Part shown: piece by piece, positions 18,716-29,541 of the stretch | How positions within the stretch are numbered: position 1 is the stretch's first letter | Layout: each line of letters begins with the position of its first letter | Assembly: GCA_002722735.1 (NCBI GenBank) | Contig: PBMR01000014.1 | Coordinates: 1 to 64,000, forward strand | DNA: 64,000 nt | Direction of reading: 5' to 3' | From: Methanobacteriota archaeon | Lineage (GTDB): Archaea > Thermoplasmatota > Poseidoniia > Poseidoniales > Thalassarchaeaceae | Position numbers and translations under genes: made by a program | Notes under the pieces: generated by a model | The model's input: only the letters and a program-made list of their open reading frames with translations | Databases searched by the model: none | What the model was told of the DNA's origin: nothing

Positions 18716-21505
18716 TCAGGTGAACACGCTCTTCCTGTGGAATGACCCCTTGGGCGTCAGGCCGGCCTGCTTGGCGGCCTGAACATAGCCCCTCCCGTCC
18801 TTGCTGCGCCCGTACATTACCTCTCCCGGGCTGACCTTCCAGTTCCACTGCTGCTGGAAGACCCCTGCATCCTCCTTGTTCTTGCACAGCCTCTTGGGGA
18901 CTGCGTGGTACATGGCCAGCACGTTCTTGCCTGCTCGGAAGTACTTCCCGATGACTTCCGGGAGGATATTGCTCAGCCAGGTCTCGCTGACCATCCTTAC
19001 CTCCCTTGAGATGATGTAGCGAGGGTTTTCCAGGGGCCCCAGTACCTCTTGCATCGCCTCGGCGAAAATCGCGGACTCCTTCTCCGTGCTGTCTTCGAGG
19101 TAGGACCTCATCCAGCCCCCACCGCGACTCCCGCCCGCGATCCTGGCCTTGGGCCCCAGTTCGCCCAGTGCCTGCAGCGAGCAAGCCACCGCGTCTGCTA
19201 TTGCGAGCACTAGTGACTCGTCCGACCACTCCGCCAAGCCTATCCTCCTCATTGGCGGGAAGCCTCCTCCGAACCCCCCCTTGACCTCTATGGCCTCCCT
19301 CGGCACAGCGTCGAAAGGCTCCCCTATCCCCCATAGATCCCGTGTGCGTGGACGGTTCCTGGCTCGCCTGATCATCTCCTCGTTGAACACGTCCATGGTC
19401 TCCGAGACGCCCTCAGGCTTCACCTCGGTGAACGCCGCGTGGACGTGGCCCACGCCTTTCTCTATCGCTCCGTCATCGCAGACCCCGTACAGCTGCTTGT
19501 GCTTCCTCTCGAAGCGGTGGTAGTCGTCGAAGCCCTTGGTGAACTCCTCCGCGAGGCAAACTATGTCCCAGTTGTTAGCGACCTTATCGGGCCAGAGCTT
19601 GTCAAGCCTGAACGACCTACCCCTGAGCTGGTTGATGCTCATGCTCGTGGTGACCGTGGTCAGGTCGACCAGCACATTGATCCTACTTGCGTCCCAGCCC
19701 TCCCCCAGAAGCCCCCTCGTGCCGACTAGGCACCTGGTGACCCCCTCTTGGAACATCTCCGTGATCATCATCGTGTAGTACCTGGGCAGCCAGTCCTTGC
19801 CCCTGCCCCTGATCTCGAAGTAGCCCCCCCTCTCTACGTAGTCGAACTTGATGTCCAGTTGGCGCTCTGAAGCCCACTCCTCGAACCTCGGGAAGATACG
19901 CTCTAGGAGGTCGTCGTCCACCAGCACCGTGGTCCCGGTCATCAGAACCGGGTCGAGCCTGTCGGTGGCCTCGGAACCCAGGACGGCTCGGTATGCGGCC
20001 ACCGCTCCTCCGGCCTCGTCATCGAGCACCCCCTTGACCAGTGCGGTCGCCGAGGTCTTCTCGAAGTCGGTGATTATGACCGCGCGGATATCCGCCCCGA
20101 GAGCCTGCATCTCCGCGGAGAGTATCTCCCTGAGCGCACCGTACTTCGCGGAGGCGTAGGCCATGACCCTGCCGACGGGCGATGCGCAGGCCCTCACCCC
20201 GCCCTCGGTGATCTGGACGCCGAGCATCCTCAGCTTCTCCTTGGCCTCCTCGGCGAGGGCGTGGTCCTCCTTGCTCTCAGAGCGCATCAGGCCGTTTCTG
20301 ATGTAGCGGTCGAGCACTGTCATCACAGTGTCCATGCTGCCCCCCGTGGCGACCAGCTCGTTCTCGGGTTCCGGGACGCCCGGAGGCAGGCTCAGCCCTC
20401 CAGCGGTCAGATAGGCCCGCGCGGCGTCGGCCAGGCTGGGATCCCTCCTTCTGAATGAGCCCCAGTCTTTCGCCGCGCCGGCTGGCAGCATGAGCCCGTC
20501 CAGCACCCTTGCGAGCCAAACCTCCAGTTGGGGGGTGCGTCCCTTCTTGTCGCCTTCCGGCCCCCTCCTCAAATCCCCTATCAGGCCCTTGAAGTCCTCG
20601 TCGACATTTGCGATGTATCTCAGCTCGTCCGGAGAGGGTCGCACGAAGTAGGCGAGGTCCTGGTAGGGGGATAGGTTGCTGTCTCTGACCAGCGCGGGGA
20701 CCGGGACCTCGTAGTCCACCTCTCCGAACAGGTCGAGGTACCGGTCCGCTGAGGCATCGTTGTCCTCGTCCGGGGGGGTCGCTGTGAGTCCTAGTACGAT
20801 TGGGTTCCCCAAGAACTCCCTTGCCTCGATCAGCACCTTGCCCCAGTGCTCCATGAGGTGGTGGCACTCGTCGAGGATGATCAGCCCGATACCGACTTCG
20901 GACAGTCGCATCAGGTTCGCCTTAGCGGATTCGTGAAGGACCCACAGGGCGTTGCCGTGGTCCGCGAAGTCGTCCCTCACCTTCTTGCGGTAGTGGCCGA
21001 GCCTACCCGAGTGGTAGTCAGGGTTCTTATCCTCCAGGTCGGCGATCCAAGCCAGCGCGCTCTCCCGATCCTCGGCCTCCACTGAACCATCGGCCTCGTC
21101 CGGTGTCATCAGCTTCGAGATCCAGAGCTCGAGAGCCGCATCGTCCAAACCCTCCCCTCCCCGCTTGGGCAGGGTGATTGACTGGTAGGTCAGAGAGGTC
21201 AGTATCCCGGGATTCTTCGGGTCGGTGCCAATCTGCTCCTCACGGCCGTCTAGGTGGAATAGCTCCTTTGCCCGAGCGATCCACTGGGCCTGGATGGCCG
21301 AGTTGGGACTCAGGACTAGCGTAGGCAGCCTGACAAGGTCCGACCAGACGTAGAGGCCAAGGACGGTCTTGCCCGAGCCGGGTGGCGCTACTATCAGCAA
21401 CTCCTTCGAATCGGACTCGAGCTCCCTCTCGATTATGCTCGATGACGCCACCTGTGAGGGCCTGAGGGCCCCCGAGAAGCCTATCTTTCCGAAGTCCGCA
21501 CCCAT
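18716..21505 (-). CDS. SF2 DEAD/DEAH-like helicase (ResIII/XPB-like), 929 aa
   Basis: APPGSGKTVLGLYV (Walker A), LIILDECHHLMEHWG (motif II), VLGLTATPP (motif III), SINQLRGRSFRLDK (motif VI). Confidence 0.82.
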   Translation of the reverse strand: MGADFGKIGFSGALRPSQVASSSIIERELESDSKELLIVAPPGSGKTVLGLYVWSDLVRLPTLVLSPNSAIQAQWIARAKELFHLDGREEQIGTDPKNPGILTSLTYQSITLPKRGGEGLDDAALELWISKLMTPDEADGSVEAEDRESALAWIADLEDKNPDYHSGRLGHYRKKVRDDFADHGNALWVLHESAKANLMRLSEVGIGLIILDECHHLMEHWGKVLIEAREFLGNPIVLGLTATPPDEDNDASADRYLDLFGEVDYEVPVPALVRDSNLSPYQDLAYFVRPSPDELRYIANVDEDFKGLIGDLRRGPEGDKKGRTPQLEVWLARVLDGLMLPAGAAKDWGSFRRRDPSLADAARAYLTAGGLSLPPGVPEPENELVATGGSMDTVMTVLDRYIRNGLMRSESKEDHALAEEAKEKLRMLGVQITEGGVRACASPVGRVMAYASAKYGALREILSAEMQALGADIRAVIITDFEKTSATALVKGVLDDEAGGAVAAYRAVLGSEATDRLDPVLMTGTTVLVDDDLLERIFPRFEEWASERQLDIKFDYVERGGYFEIRGRGKDWLPRYYTMMITEMFQEGVTRCLVGTRGLLGEGWDASRINVLVDLTTVTTSMSINQLRGRSFRLDKLWPDKVANNWDIVCLAEEFTKGFDDYHRFERKHKQLYGVCDDGAIEKGVGHVHAAFTEVKPEGVSETMDVFNEEMIRRARNRPRTRDLWGIGEPFDAVPREAIEVKGGFGGGFPPMRRIGLAEWSDESLVLAIADAVACSLQALGELGPKARIAGGSRGGGWMRSYLEDSTEKESAIFAEAMQEVLGPLENPRYIISREVRMVSETWLSNILPEVIGKYFRAGKNVLAMYHAVPKRLCKNKEDAGVFQQQWNWKVSPGEVMYGRSKDGRGYVQAAKQAGLTPKGSFHRKSVFT

Positions 21506-21514
21506 TGCACCGAC

Positions 21515-22501
21515 TCAGGCTGTTCCTAGAACATGGTTCACTATTTCGTCGGACAATTCCTGATCATCATCGATTCTAGCGTCCATTCCAATCAGACAGC
21601 CCTCGACCCTACATCCCGAGCCGACCCTAGCACCCTCGAGGATAACGGAGTCACGGACCGCCGCTCCTTCACCTATCTCCGCACCCGCACCGACAGCGCT
21701 CCGGCGTACATCACCGGCGTTGCTGGAGCCATCGCCGAACCACGAGTCGCCCATGATCACCCCGCTGCTGAAGCGCCTGTTGGTGATGCAGACCTGCGCT
21801 GCTTCGATGTAGGAGGCAGAGGTGCCGGCATCGACGAACCAGCCCTCGAACGGGAATCCGTTGAGACCGCCGATCTCCGCGAGGTCCTCGTAGACGTCCC
21901 GCTCGATGCTATGTGCTCCGTCAGGCATTAGCTTGAAGATATCAGGCTCTAGGATGTAGGTCCCGGCATTGATGAGGTTCGAGTAGGCCTCCTCCCTCGG
22001 CGGCTTCTCCTGAAAGCGCCTAATCTTGCCCTCCTCGGGGTCGAAGTCAGCAACCCCAAACCTCGAGGGATCCTCCACCTCCCAGAGGGATATGGTTGCA
22101 ATCCCCCCGTTCGCGGTGTGCAGATCTAACATTTCCTCGACTCTGAGGCTCGTGATCAGGTCGCCGTTGATCACGCAGAAGGTCCCGCCGGACAGGTGGT
22201 CCTTGCAGTTCGCTATGGCACCCCCAGTTCCGAGAGGCTCCGTCTCCTCCACGATGACCATCTCGTAAGGCAGGCTCAGCGTCGAGAAGTACTCACGCAT
22301 CCGGCCTATCCCGAAACCAGCGGCAATTAGGACGCGGTCGACCAGAGATTCAGGGAGCACGGCCACCACATGCTCGATCATCGACTTGTCGAGGATCGGG
22401 AGCAGGGGCTTGGGCACGCTATTCGTCCAAGGCCGGAGCCTCGTCCCGAATCCTCCTGCCAGAACGACAACATCCATGGTCAGACGGACGTAGTCCCCCA
22501 T
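21515..22501 (-). CDS. NDP-sugar pyrophosphorylase / nucleotidyltransferase
   Basis: MDVVVLAGGFGTRLRPWTNSVPKPLLPILDKSMIEH; C-terminal left-handed beta-helix hexapeptides. Confidence 0.9.
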   Translation of the reverse strand: MGDYVRLTMDVVVLAGGFGTRLRPWTNSVPKPLLPILDKSMIEHVVAVLPESLVDRVLIAAGFGIGRMREYFSTLSLPYEMVIVEETEPLGTGGAIANCKDHLSGGTFCVINGDLITSLRVEEMLDLHTANGGIATISLWEVEDPSRFGVADFDPEEGKIRRFQEKPPREEAYSNLINAGTYILEPDIFKLMPDGAHSIERDVYEDLAEIGGLNGFPFEGWFVDAGTSASYIEAAQVCITNRRFSSGVIMGDSWFGDGSSNAGDVRRSAVGAGAEIGEGAAVRDSVILEGARVGSGCRVEGCLIGMDARIDDDQELSDEIVNHVLGTA

Positions 22502-22577
22502 TTCATCACTTCGCGAGTTTAGTCAGGTTACTGGCCGGGCGCATCGTTCAAGGACGTGATGCGAGTGGCCGAGGCGT

Positions 22578-23789
22578 ATGAACATACACGAGTACCAGGC
22601 CAAGGCTCTGTTCAGGGATGCAGGGGTCGAAGTGCAGGAGGGGGTGCACTGCACGAATGTCGAGCAGGCTCTTGCTGCCTACGACTCGTTGGGATCGAAA
22701 ACGGTCGCCGTCAAGAGTCAGATACACGCCGGTGGGCGTGGCAAGGGCAACCTGTACCACCCCGATTCGGGGAAACTGGCCATGGAAGGGGGGGTAAAGG
22801 TAGCAACCTCACGTGAGGAAGTGGAGGAGTTCGCGTCGAACATCCTCGGGCACAGGCTGGTGACCAAGCAGACCGGCCCATCTGGCAAACTAGTCAGCAA
22901 CCTCTACGTCGAGGCCGGCTGCGCCATCGCGCACGAGTACTACCTAGCCCTGCTCATCGACCGCGAGGAGGACTCTGTTCTCGTCATGGCCTCCACCGAG
23001 GGTGGGGTGGACATAGAGGAGGTCGCCGAGAGCACTCCCGAGGCCATCTACAAGGCTTGGGTCGACCCGTTGGTTGGCCTACAGGATGAGCAGAAAGGCG
23101 CGCTGGCCGACTCATTGGGTCTCTCGGGCACCGCTCATGCCTCCTTCGTTGAGATGATCGGGTCACTCACATCTATATTCATAGACAGAGACTGCTCGAT
23201 GATCGAGATCAACCCCCTTGTCAGAACCGAGGACGGCACGATGGTGGCTCTGGATGCGAAGATTAGCTTCGATGACAGCGCCTCCTTCAGGCATCCTTGG
23301 CGTGCTGATTTGCGCGATCCCTCAGAGGAGTCCGACATCGAGGTCCGAGCTCGCGAGCACGGACTCTCATACGTCGATCTGGATGGGAATATAGGCTGCC
23401 TGGTCAATGGTGCCGGCCTCGCAATGGCCACTATGGATGTCATCAAGCTCTACGGGGGCGAACCAGCAAACTTCCTCGACATAGGAGGCGGAGCTGACCG
23501 CGAATCCATCACCACCGCCTTCGGGATAATCCTCGAGGATCCCCGTTTGGATGGGATTCTTGTCAATATCTTCGGTGGCATTATCCGATGTGACATGGTT
23601 GCCAGCAGCATCATCGAGGCTTCCGAGGAGATCGAACTCAACATCCCTCTCGCAGTTCGCTTCTCAGGAACGAACCACTCGGAGGGCAAGCAGATTCTCG
23701 ATGATTGCGATTTGGACATCATCACTGCCAGCACTCTCGCCGAAGCCGGAGAGGCAATCGTCAAGGTCATCGGGGGCACATCGCAATGA
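22578..23789 (+). CDS. sucC: Succinyl-CoA synthetase (ADP-forming) beta subunit
   Basis: [71 protein letters not shown]. Confidence 0.97.
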   Translation: MNIHEYQAKALFRDAGVEVQEGVHCTNVEQALAAYDSLGSKTVAVKSQIHAGGRGKGNLYHPDSGKLAMEGGVKVATSREEVEEFASNILGHRLVTKQTGPSGKLVSNLYVEAGCAIAHEYYLALLIDREEDSVLVMASTEGGVDIEEVAESTPEAIYKAWVDPLVGLQDEQKGALADSLGLSGTAHASFVEMIGSLTSIFIDRDCSMIEINPLVRTEDGTMVALDAKISFDDSASFRHPWRADLRDPSEESDIEVRAREHGLSYVDLDGNIGCLVNGAGLAMATMDVIKLYGGEPANFLDIGGGADRESITTAFGIILEDPRLDGILVNIFGGIIRCDMVASSIIEASEEIELNIPLAVRFSGTNHSEGKQILDDCDLDIITASTLAEAGEAIVKVIGGTSQ

Positions 23790-24715
23790 GCATCTGGATC
23801 AACGAGAGCAGCAAGGTCCTGGTTCAGGGCATCACGGGCAGTCAGGGAATGTTCCATGCCACCCGGATGATCGAGTATGGCACTGATATCGTTGGAGGGG
23901 TCACACCGGGGAAGGGGGGACAGACCGTTGATCTGCCCGGTCGCTCAGTACTCGTCTACGACACCATGTCCGAGGCGATCTCCGAAACCAGTGCGGAAGC
24001 CAGCGTCATCTACGTCCCCGCACGATTTGCGGCTTCGGCTATAACGGAGGCCGCCGATGCCTTCCACGAGATCAACGGCGGCGGCTTGGTCGTTTGCATC
24101 AGTGAGGGTATCCCCACTCTGGACATGGTGCGGACGGTGGCTCACATCGGCCAGAGGCCCGGTGTACGGCTCATCGGGCCGAACTGCCCGGGCATCATCA
24201 GCCCCGGTGATGACGGTGGCTGCAAGATCGGCATTATGCCCGGCTACATCCACGCCAAGGGGCGAATCGGCATCATCTCCAGGTCTGGCACGCTCACATA
24301 CGAGGCTGTGGCCCAGACGATGGGTGTCGGCGAGGGCCAGACGACCTGTATCGGAATCGGTGGCGACCCTGTAAGCGGAACCGGTTTCATCGACTGCCTC
24401 TCTGCCTTCGAGGAGGACCCAGAGACTGAGGCGGTGGTGATGATTGGCGAGATTGGCGGCACGGCCGAAGAGGATGCAGCAAAGTGGGCCAAGGAGAACT
24501 TCTCCAAACCCCTCATTGGATTCGTTGCCGGAGCCACTGCTCCACCAGGTAAGAGAATGGGTCACGCTGGTGCTATTATTTCTGGTGGAAAAGGAACGGC
24601 TGAGGAGAAGTTCACTGCATTTGAAGCAGCTGGCATCCACATCGCAAGGGACCCTTCGAAAATCGGGGAGGTCCTGCTTGACGTGCTGGTCGAAGCGGGC
24701 CTGCGAGAGTCTTAG
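23786..24715 (+). CDS. sucD: Succinyl-CoA synthetase (ADP-forming) alpha subunit
   Basis: [67 protein letters not shown] overlap with sucC. Confidence 0.97.
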   Translation: MSIWINESSKVLVQGITGSQGMFHATRMIEYGTDIVGGVTPGKGGQTVDLPGRSVLVYDTMSEAISETSAEASVIYVPARFAASAITEAADAFHEINGGGLVVCISEGIPTLDMVRTVAHIGQRPGVRLIGPNCPGIISPGDDGGCKIGIMPGYIHAKGRIGIISRSGTLTYEAVAQTMGVGEGQTTCIGIGGDPVSGTGFIDCLSAFEEDPETEAVVMIGEIGGTAEEDAAKWAKENFSKPLIGFVAGATAPPGKRMGHAGAIISGGKGTAEEKFTAFEAAGIHIARDPSKIGEVLLDVLVEAGLRES

Positions 24716-24717
24716 GA

Positions 24718-25764
24718 GTGAGCCACCTGCGTGGCCTAGGTGGTGGTTTCATGCCCGAGATGCTAGCCCCCGATCTTGACTCGATTCTAGAGGGGACTTC
24801 ACGATCCTTCTACCTGACTCTCAAGTTGCTGCCCTCGCGCATCAGGCCTCAGGTTGGCTTGCTGTACCTTCTGGCTCGCACATCCGACACCATCGCCGAT
24901 TCAGAGAATGGCTCCACCGACCAGAGGCTGCAAGCACTCGAGCAGTTCAACGAACGTATTCAGGAGCGCTCGTCCACGCTACCGGACCTCGTCGCCTTGG
25001 CACGGCTGCAGAGTAACCCTGCCGAGGCGAAGCTTCTGGAGAGCGCCGACTCATCTGTAGAATGCATGAGGAGGTTTCCCTCTGTCGATCAGCAACGAAT
25101 TCAGCAGTGCCTCGACATCATCATCAGCGGCCAGAACCTCGATCTTCGGCGCTTTGCAGACGCCTCCGGGGAGTCCATCATCGCGCTCTCCAATGAGGGC
25201 GAACTCGACGATTACGCTTACCGTGTGGCTGGAAGCGTCGGTGAGTTCTGGACCCACATTTCCCTCGAGCACCTTTTCGAGGCTGATGCCCATACCAAGG
25301 CGCGACTATTCGAGACCGGTGCGAGGTTCGGCAAGGCGCTGCAACTGATCAACATCCTGCGCGATATACCAGAAGACCTTCGATTGGGACGCTGCTACCT
25401 GCCAAGCGAAGCACTGTCCGAGCACGGCTTGTCTCCTTCCGATCTGCTCGAATCGGGAGCCATCGACCGTTTCCGCACTCTTTTCGACGAATACATCGAC
25501 AAGGCATCCTCGCACTTGGATGCCGCAGTCGAGTACATCACCCTATTGCCCCACAGGCAGTTCCGATTGAGGGGGGCATGCATGATGCCAGTGCTCATCG
25601 GTCAGCGGACTCTGAGGCTGCTGCGAAATCACAATGTTCTGGAAGCCGAGAGCCGCATTAAGGTCTTAAGGCCTGAAATCAAGCGACTGAGGAACAGAAC
25701 CATCCTCGCTCTACCCTTTTCTCGGCTAAGTCAGAAGCTCCTCGACGCCAATCGAAGCCCCTGA
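24718..25764 (+). CDS. Squalene/phytoene synthase family protein
   Basis: GTSRSFYLTLKLLPSRIRPQVGLLYLLARTSDTIADS; GKALQLINILRDIPEDLRLGRCYLP. Confidence 0.88.
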   Translation: MSHLRGLGGGFMPEMLAPDLDSILEGTSRSFYLTLKLLPSRIRPQVGLLYLLARTSDTIADSENGSTDQRLQALEQFNERIQERSSTLPDLVALARLQSNPAEAKLLESADSSVECMRRFPSVDQQRIQQCLDIIISGQNLDLRRFADASGESIIALSNEGELDDYAYRVAGSVGEFWTHISLEHLFEADAHTKARLFETGARFGKALQLINILRDIPEDLRLGRCYLPSEALSEHGLSPSDLLESGAIDRFRTLFDEYIDKASSHLDAAVEYITLLPHRQFRLRGACMMPVLIGQRTLRLLRNHNVLEAESRIKVLRPEIKRLRNRTILALPFSRLSQKLLDANRSP

Positions 25765-25778
25765 CACAAGGCTCTCTG

Positions 25779-27116
25779 ATGTGCTATTCAACAATCCGAC
25801 GTGCTACGCAATCGCACCCACGAGACATTCAAGAAGAGCGTGCCCGACCCGATTCCTGGAACGCAATGTCACATAGGCAGGATTCCCGGGTCGCGACCAT
25901 GCCCCTAGACGAGTATCAAAGGAGCATATTCGTCGGTGCGCCTAGCGATCCCGAACAGCCCATTGATATAATCAGGTCCGCAGTCGACTTGACCAAGGAA
26001 GCGACCCGCGCCATCAGCATCACCGCCTTAGAAGCAATGCGCGAGGGAGCCCTCTTCATGGGTGTCATCGGGACACGCGGGGATTTGGTCAACCCCTTCA
26101 GGCACATCGATGCCGCCATATGGTCCGAACCCGATGTTCCCGAGCACATTATCGAAACGGCCTACGATTACTGCGAGGAGCTGACCCGGAAGGAGGCTGG
26201 GAACTTCTACCACTCGTTCAAGTACCTTCCAGAAGCCGAGCGCCGTGCCATCATGGCATACTACGCATTCTGCAGAAGGGCCGACGATATCGCCGATGGG
26301 GACTATGTCGATTTCTTCCCCGGGGGTTCTTCGAAGAATCCTGAGTCTGTTGATTACAGGGACAGCATCGAACGCCTCAGCCCCGGAGAGCCGGTGCTCA
26401 ACCGATCCATCTACAACGAAAAGATGTCACAACTCTTCTACTATAGGAAGAAACTGTCTACAGCCTACGGAAACGTCACCTCAACCGATCCTATCTTCAT
26501 CGCAATCAAGGACACTGTGAGGACTTTCGGCGTCCCCCGTCAGCTTTTGGATGACATGATAAGCGGTATGGAGGACGACTTTCACCGCAATAGGTACCAA
26601 ACCTTCGAAGACCTCTACTCATACTGCTACAGAGTAGCTTCGACCGTGGGCCTAGTCTGCATCGAGATCTACGGTTATGACGATCCGAAGGCACGCGAGT
26701 ACGCGGAGTCATGGGGTGTGTTCATGCAATTGATCAACATTATCCGTGATGTCGCTGAGGACGCCGAAAGGGATCGGATCTACCTGCCCATGGAGGACCT
26801 CATTCGCTGGGGTATCAGCGAGGAGGACGTGAAGAGCGGTGAGGCGCTGTTGAGCCATCCCGGATGGGCGCCCTTCGTCAGGGAATACCTCGATCGCGTT
26901 GAGGGATACAGGGAACGGACGTTCAAACTGTTCCCCCTGCTCGACAAGTCTTCCCGTTACTCTCCCGCGGCGATGTCATCCTTCTACCAGTCGATAATGA
27001 AGAAGATCATCAAGCGTGATGGCGACGTGTTCACTGAGAGGATACAACTCTCGAAGACCGAGAAGATGCTGCTGGCAGCATACGTGTATGTGAGGTATCG
27101 GTTCCTCGGACTCTGA
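25779..27116 (+). CDS. Second squalene/phytoene synthase family protein
   Basis: GNFYHSFKYLPEAERRAIMAYYAFCRRADDIADGD; MQLINIIRDVAEDAERDRIYLPMEDL. Actual start likely internal. Confidence 0.88.
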   Translation: MCYSTIRRATQSHPRDIQEERARPDSWNAMSHRQDSRVATMPLDEYQRSIFVGAPSDPEQPIDIIRSAVDLTKEATRAISITALEAMREGALFMGVIGTRGDLVNPFRHIDAAIWSEPDVPEHIIETAYDYCEELTRKEAGNFYHSFKYLPEAERRAIMAYYAFCRRADDIADGDYVDFFPGGSSKNPESVDYRDSIERLSPGEPVLNRSIYNEKMSQLFYYRKKLSTAYGNVTSTDPIFIAIKDTVRTFGVPRQLLDDMISGMEDDFHRNRYQTFEDLYSYCYRVASTVGLVCIEIYGYDDPKAREYAESWGVFMQLINIIRDVAEDAERDRIYLPMEDLIRWGISEEDVKSGEALLSHPGWAPFVREYLDRVEGYRERTFKLFPLLDKSSRYSPAAMSSFYQSIMKKIIKRDGDVFTERIQLSKTEKMLLAAYVYVRYRFLGL

Positions 27117-27123
27117 GAGAAAA

Positions 27124-27145
27124 GCGGCTGCCTCCGGCAAGCCGC
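27124..27145 (+). terminator. Hairpin downstream of the phytoene synthase gene
   Basis: GCGGCTGCCtccGGCAAGCCGC, stem with one bulge, 8 nt after the stop codon. Confidence 0.35.
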
Positions 27146-27185
27146 ATGGAAGATGTATTGAGCGAAACGCAAGGGGGAAAGAAGC

Positions 27186-28964
27186 ATGAGAGTGGCAGTT
27201 CTTCTAGAGGACCGTTGCCAGCCAAAGAAGTGTAACTCCGAGTGCTGGGCCTTCTGCCCTCCGGTGCGCAACGGTATTGAGTGCATCGTTTTAGACGATG
27301 GTTCGGGCAAGCCGAACGTCTCAGAGCCACTGTGCATTGGCTGTGGCATCTGCGTCAGCAAGTGTCCCTTCGACGCGCTGATCATCACAAATCTCCCGGG
27401 GGAGCTGGAGGGGGAGATGACCTATCGCTATGGTGAGAACGGCTTCCGCCTATTCCGCCTGCCAGCACCCAGGGAGGAGAAGGTCGTGGGAATCTTGGGC
27501 CCCAACGGGATGGGCAAGTCCACTGCAATCAACCTTCTATCCGGGGCCATCAGGCCCAATCTCGGGGATTGGACGTCGAACTCGAAGGCTTGGACGGAAA
27601 TCCTGTCCTCGTTTCCCAGGGGCGAGTTGAGGGACTATCTCGCTTTGGTCTCCGAGGAGGAGGTCACCGTTGCGGTCAAGCCGCAGTACGTCGATAAGCT
27701 GCCAGAGATTTTCGATGGTCTCGTTAAGGAGCTGCTGGATAGGGTTGACGAGCGTAGCGAGGCGGCATCGTATGCCGAGGCGCTCACCATAGACCACATC
27801 CTCGAACGTGACCTTCAGTCGCTCTCGGGCGGGGAGCTACAGAGGGTAGCCATCTGCGCCACCTTGCTGAAGGAGGCCGATGTCTACTTCTTCGATGAGC
27901 CCTCCTCCTACCTCGACATCCATGAGAGGATGCGAATAGTGCGAATAATCCAGGATCTAGCCGAGCGAGGCAAGCGAGCAATCGTGGTCGAGCACGACCT
28001 CGCCATCCTCGATGTCCTCTGCGATCTGATCCACGTCGTCTACGGCGAGCGTGCTGCCTATGGAATTTTTACACCCGCAAGGTCGACCAGAACTGCAATC
28101 AACGCATATCTTGACGGCTTCCTACCCGAGGAGAACATCCGTATTCGAGACAAGCCAATCCAATTCCTGAAGGGCCGCGTGAGGGGTGAGGGACTCGGTC
28201 AAGCATTGCTTCGGTGGGGGGACATGGAGAAGACGCTCGGGGAATTCGAACTCACCACCGGCGAGGGACAGGTGAGGTCCGCGGAGGTTGTCGGCATCGT
28301 CGGACCCAACTCCACTGGGAAGACGACCATGGTGAGGATGATTGCCGGGGAGATGGAACCCGATCAAGGATGGTGCACTATGGACTCAGAGGTCTCCTAC
28401 AAGCCACAGCACGTCAGCACAGACTTCGAGGGGACCGTGATGGAGTGGATGGATAGTGAGATTGGCGTCTCGTGGAGGTCAGGCGAGTTCCACACCCAAG
28501 TCATCAGGACCCTGCAAATCGATCAGTTGCTCGAGCTCAGGGCCAAGAAGCTCTCTGGTGGCGAGCTGCAGGCCGTCAGTATCGCGATATGCCTTGGAAA
28601 GGAGGCAGACTTGTACTTATTCGACGAGCCTAGCGCATTCCTCGACGCCAATGCGAGGATGGAGGCGGCGAAGGCGATCAGGAGGACCATGGAGAGTAAT
28701 GAGAAGGCCGCCATGGTGATAGATCACGACACCTACTTCATCGACATCGTCAGTGACTCCCTCCTAGTCTTCCAAGGTGAGGGCGGCAAACACGGCCATG
28801 CCGTGGGCCCCCTTTCCCTGCGAAAGGGAATGAACCTCTTCCTGTCAGATGTCGATGTTACCTTCAGGCGCGATATAGAGTCCCACCGCCCCCGCATAAA
28901 CAAGCCGTCCAGCCGCAAGGACCGCGAGCAAAAGGCGGCCGGCGAATACTTCTACGCGAACTGA
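27186..28964 (+). CDS. Ribosome-recycling ATPase ABCE1/RLI
   Basis: N-terminal ferredoxin-like [20 protein letters not shown]...[16 protein letters not shown]; two ABC domains ([49 protein letters not shown]). Confidence 0.97.
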   Translation: MRVAVLLEDRCQPKKCNSECWAFCPPVRNGIECIVLDDGSGKPNVSEPLCIGCGICVSKCPFDALIITNLPGELEGEMTYRYGENGFRLFRLPAPREEKVVGILGPNGMGKSTAINLLSGAIRPNLGDWTSNSKAWTEILSSFPRGELRDYLALVSEEEVTVAVKPQYVDKLPEIFDGLVKELLDRVDERSEAASYAEALTIDHILERDLQSLSGGELQRVAICATLLKEADVYFFDEPSSYLDIHERMRIVRIIQDLAERGKRAIVVEHDLAILDVLCDLIHVVYGERAAYGIFTPARSTRTAINAYLDGFLPEENIRIRDKPIQFLKGRVRGEGLGQALLRWGDMEKTLGEFELTTGEGQVRSAEVVGIVGPNSTGKTTMVRMIAGEMEPDQGWCTMDSEVSYKPQHVSTDFEGTVMEWMDSEIGVSWRSGEFHTQVIRTLQIDQLLELRAKKLSGGELQAVSIAICLGKEADLYLFDEPSAFLDANARMEAAKAIRRTMESNEKAAMVIDHDTYFIDIVSDSLLVFQGEGGKHGHAVGPLSLRKGMNLFLSDVDVTFRRDIESHRPRINKPSSRKDREQKAAGEYFYAN

Positions 28965-29001
28965 CTCAGACCATCGGATTCTTGAGTGGTGCTTTGAACC
29001 C

Positions 29002-29508
29002 GTGACCGTGCCGGGAGGGGGTTCGGACGAGATTCCCGAAGTCGGGGATGCCGATGATCCCGATTTAGAGGGGAGATTGGCCGAGCTCGAGAAGGAACTC
29101 CAATACGCCAATGCCGAGGTCGCCAATGCGCGGCAGAGGGCAGTGAGGGACCGCTCCGAGGCAATCAGGTATGGTAGCGCCTCACTAGCCAGGCGACTGC
29201 TGCCCATGGTCGACAGCCTGAGCAAGGCTGTAGATTCTGCAGAGGGCGACAACGGGGCCGAGACGGTCATCGAGGGCGTGAGAATGACACTCGATGGCAT
29301 CAGGACCGCCCTCGAGGCAGAGGGCGTGAGTCCCATCGAAGCCGCTGGCAAGCCATTCGATCCAACTTGCATGGAGGCCATCGCAACTGTGCCAGGGCCA
29401 GAGGGGTCACAGCCAGGCAGCGTCATTGAGGTCATCGAACAGGGTTTCACCTTCCATGATCGCGTTCTCAGGGCAGCTAGGGTCGTCGTTGCCGAAGACG
29501 ATACCTAA
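29002..29508 (+). CDS. grpE: GrpE nucleotide exchange factor
   Basis: Coiled coil then SLARRLLPMVDSLSKAV, FDPTCMEAIATVPGPEGSQPGSVIEVIEQGFTFHDRVLRAARVVVA. Confidence 0.88.
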   Translation: MTVPGGGSDEIPEVGDADDPDLEGRLAELEKELQYANAEVANARQRAVRDRSEAIRYGSASLARRLLPMVDSLSKAVDSAEGDNGAETVIEGVRMTLDGIRTALEAEGVSPIEAAGKPFDPTCMEAIATVPGPEGSQPGSVIEVIEQGFTFHDRVLRAARVVVAEDDT

Positions 29509-29541
29509 CCGGCAAAGGGTGCTCATGCCATAACGTCGAAA

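Noticed and set aside
18420-19334. 304-aa minus-strand ORF overlapping the helicase C-terminus
   Set aside because: Alternative frame of the helicase gene; Gly/Arg/Gln-rich shadow translation.
20277-20867. 196-aa minus-strand ORF inside the helicase
   Set aside because: Alternative frame with no domain; the helicase frame carries all conserved motifs.
18716-21505. SF2 helicase as part of a restriction/BREX/DISARM-type defence island
   Set aside because: No methyltransferase, nuclease, PLD or other defence partners adjacent; neighbours are housekeeping.
21529-21539. GAACATGGTTC as a further operator copy
   Set aside because: Lies in the coding 3' end of the nucleotidyltransferase with N3 spacing and no promoter context for an anaerobic gene.
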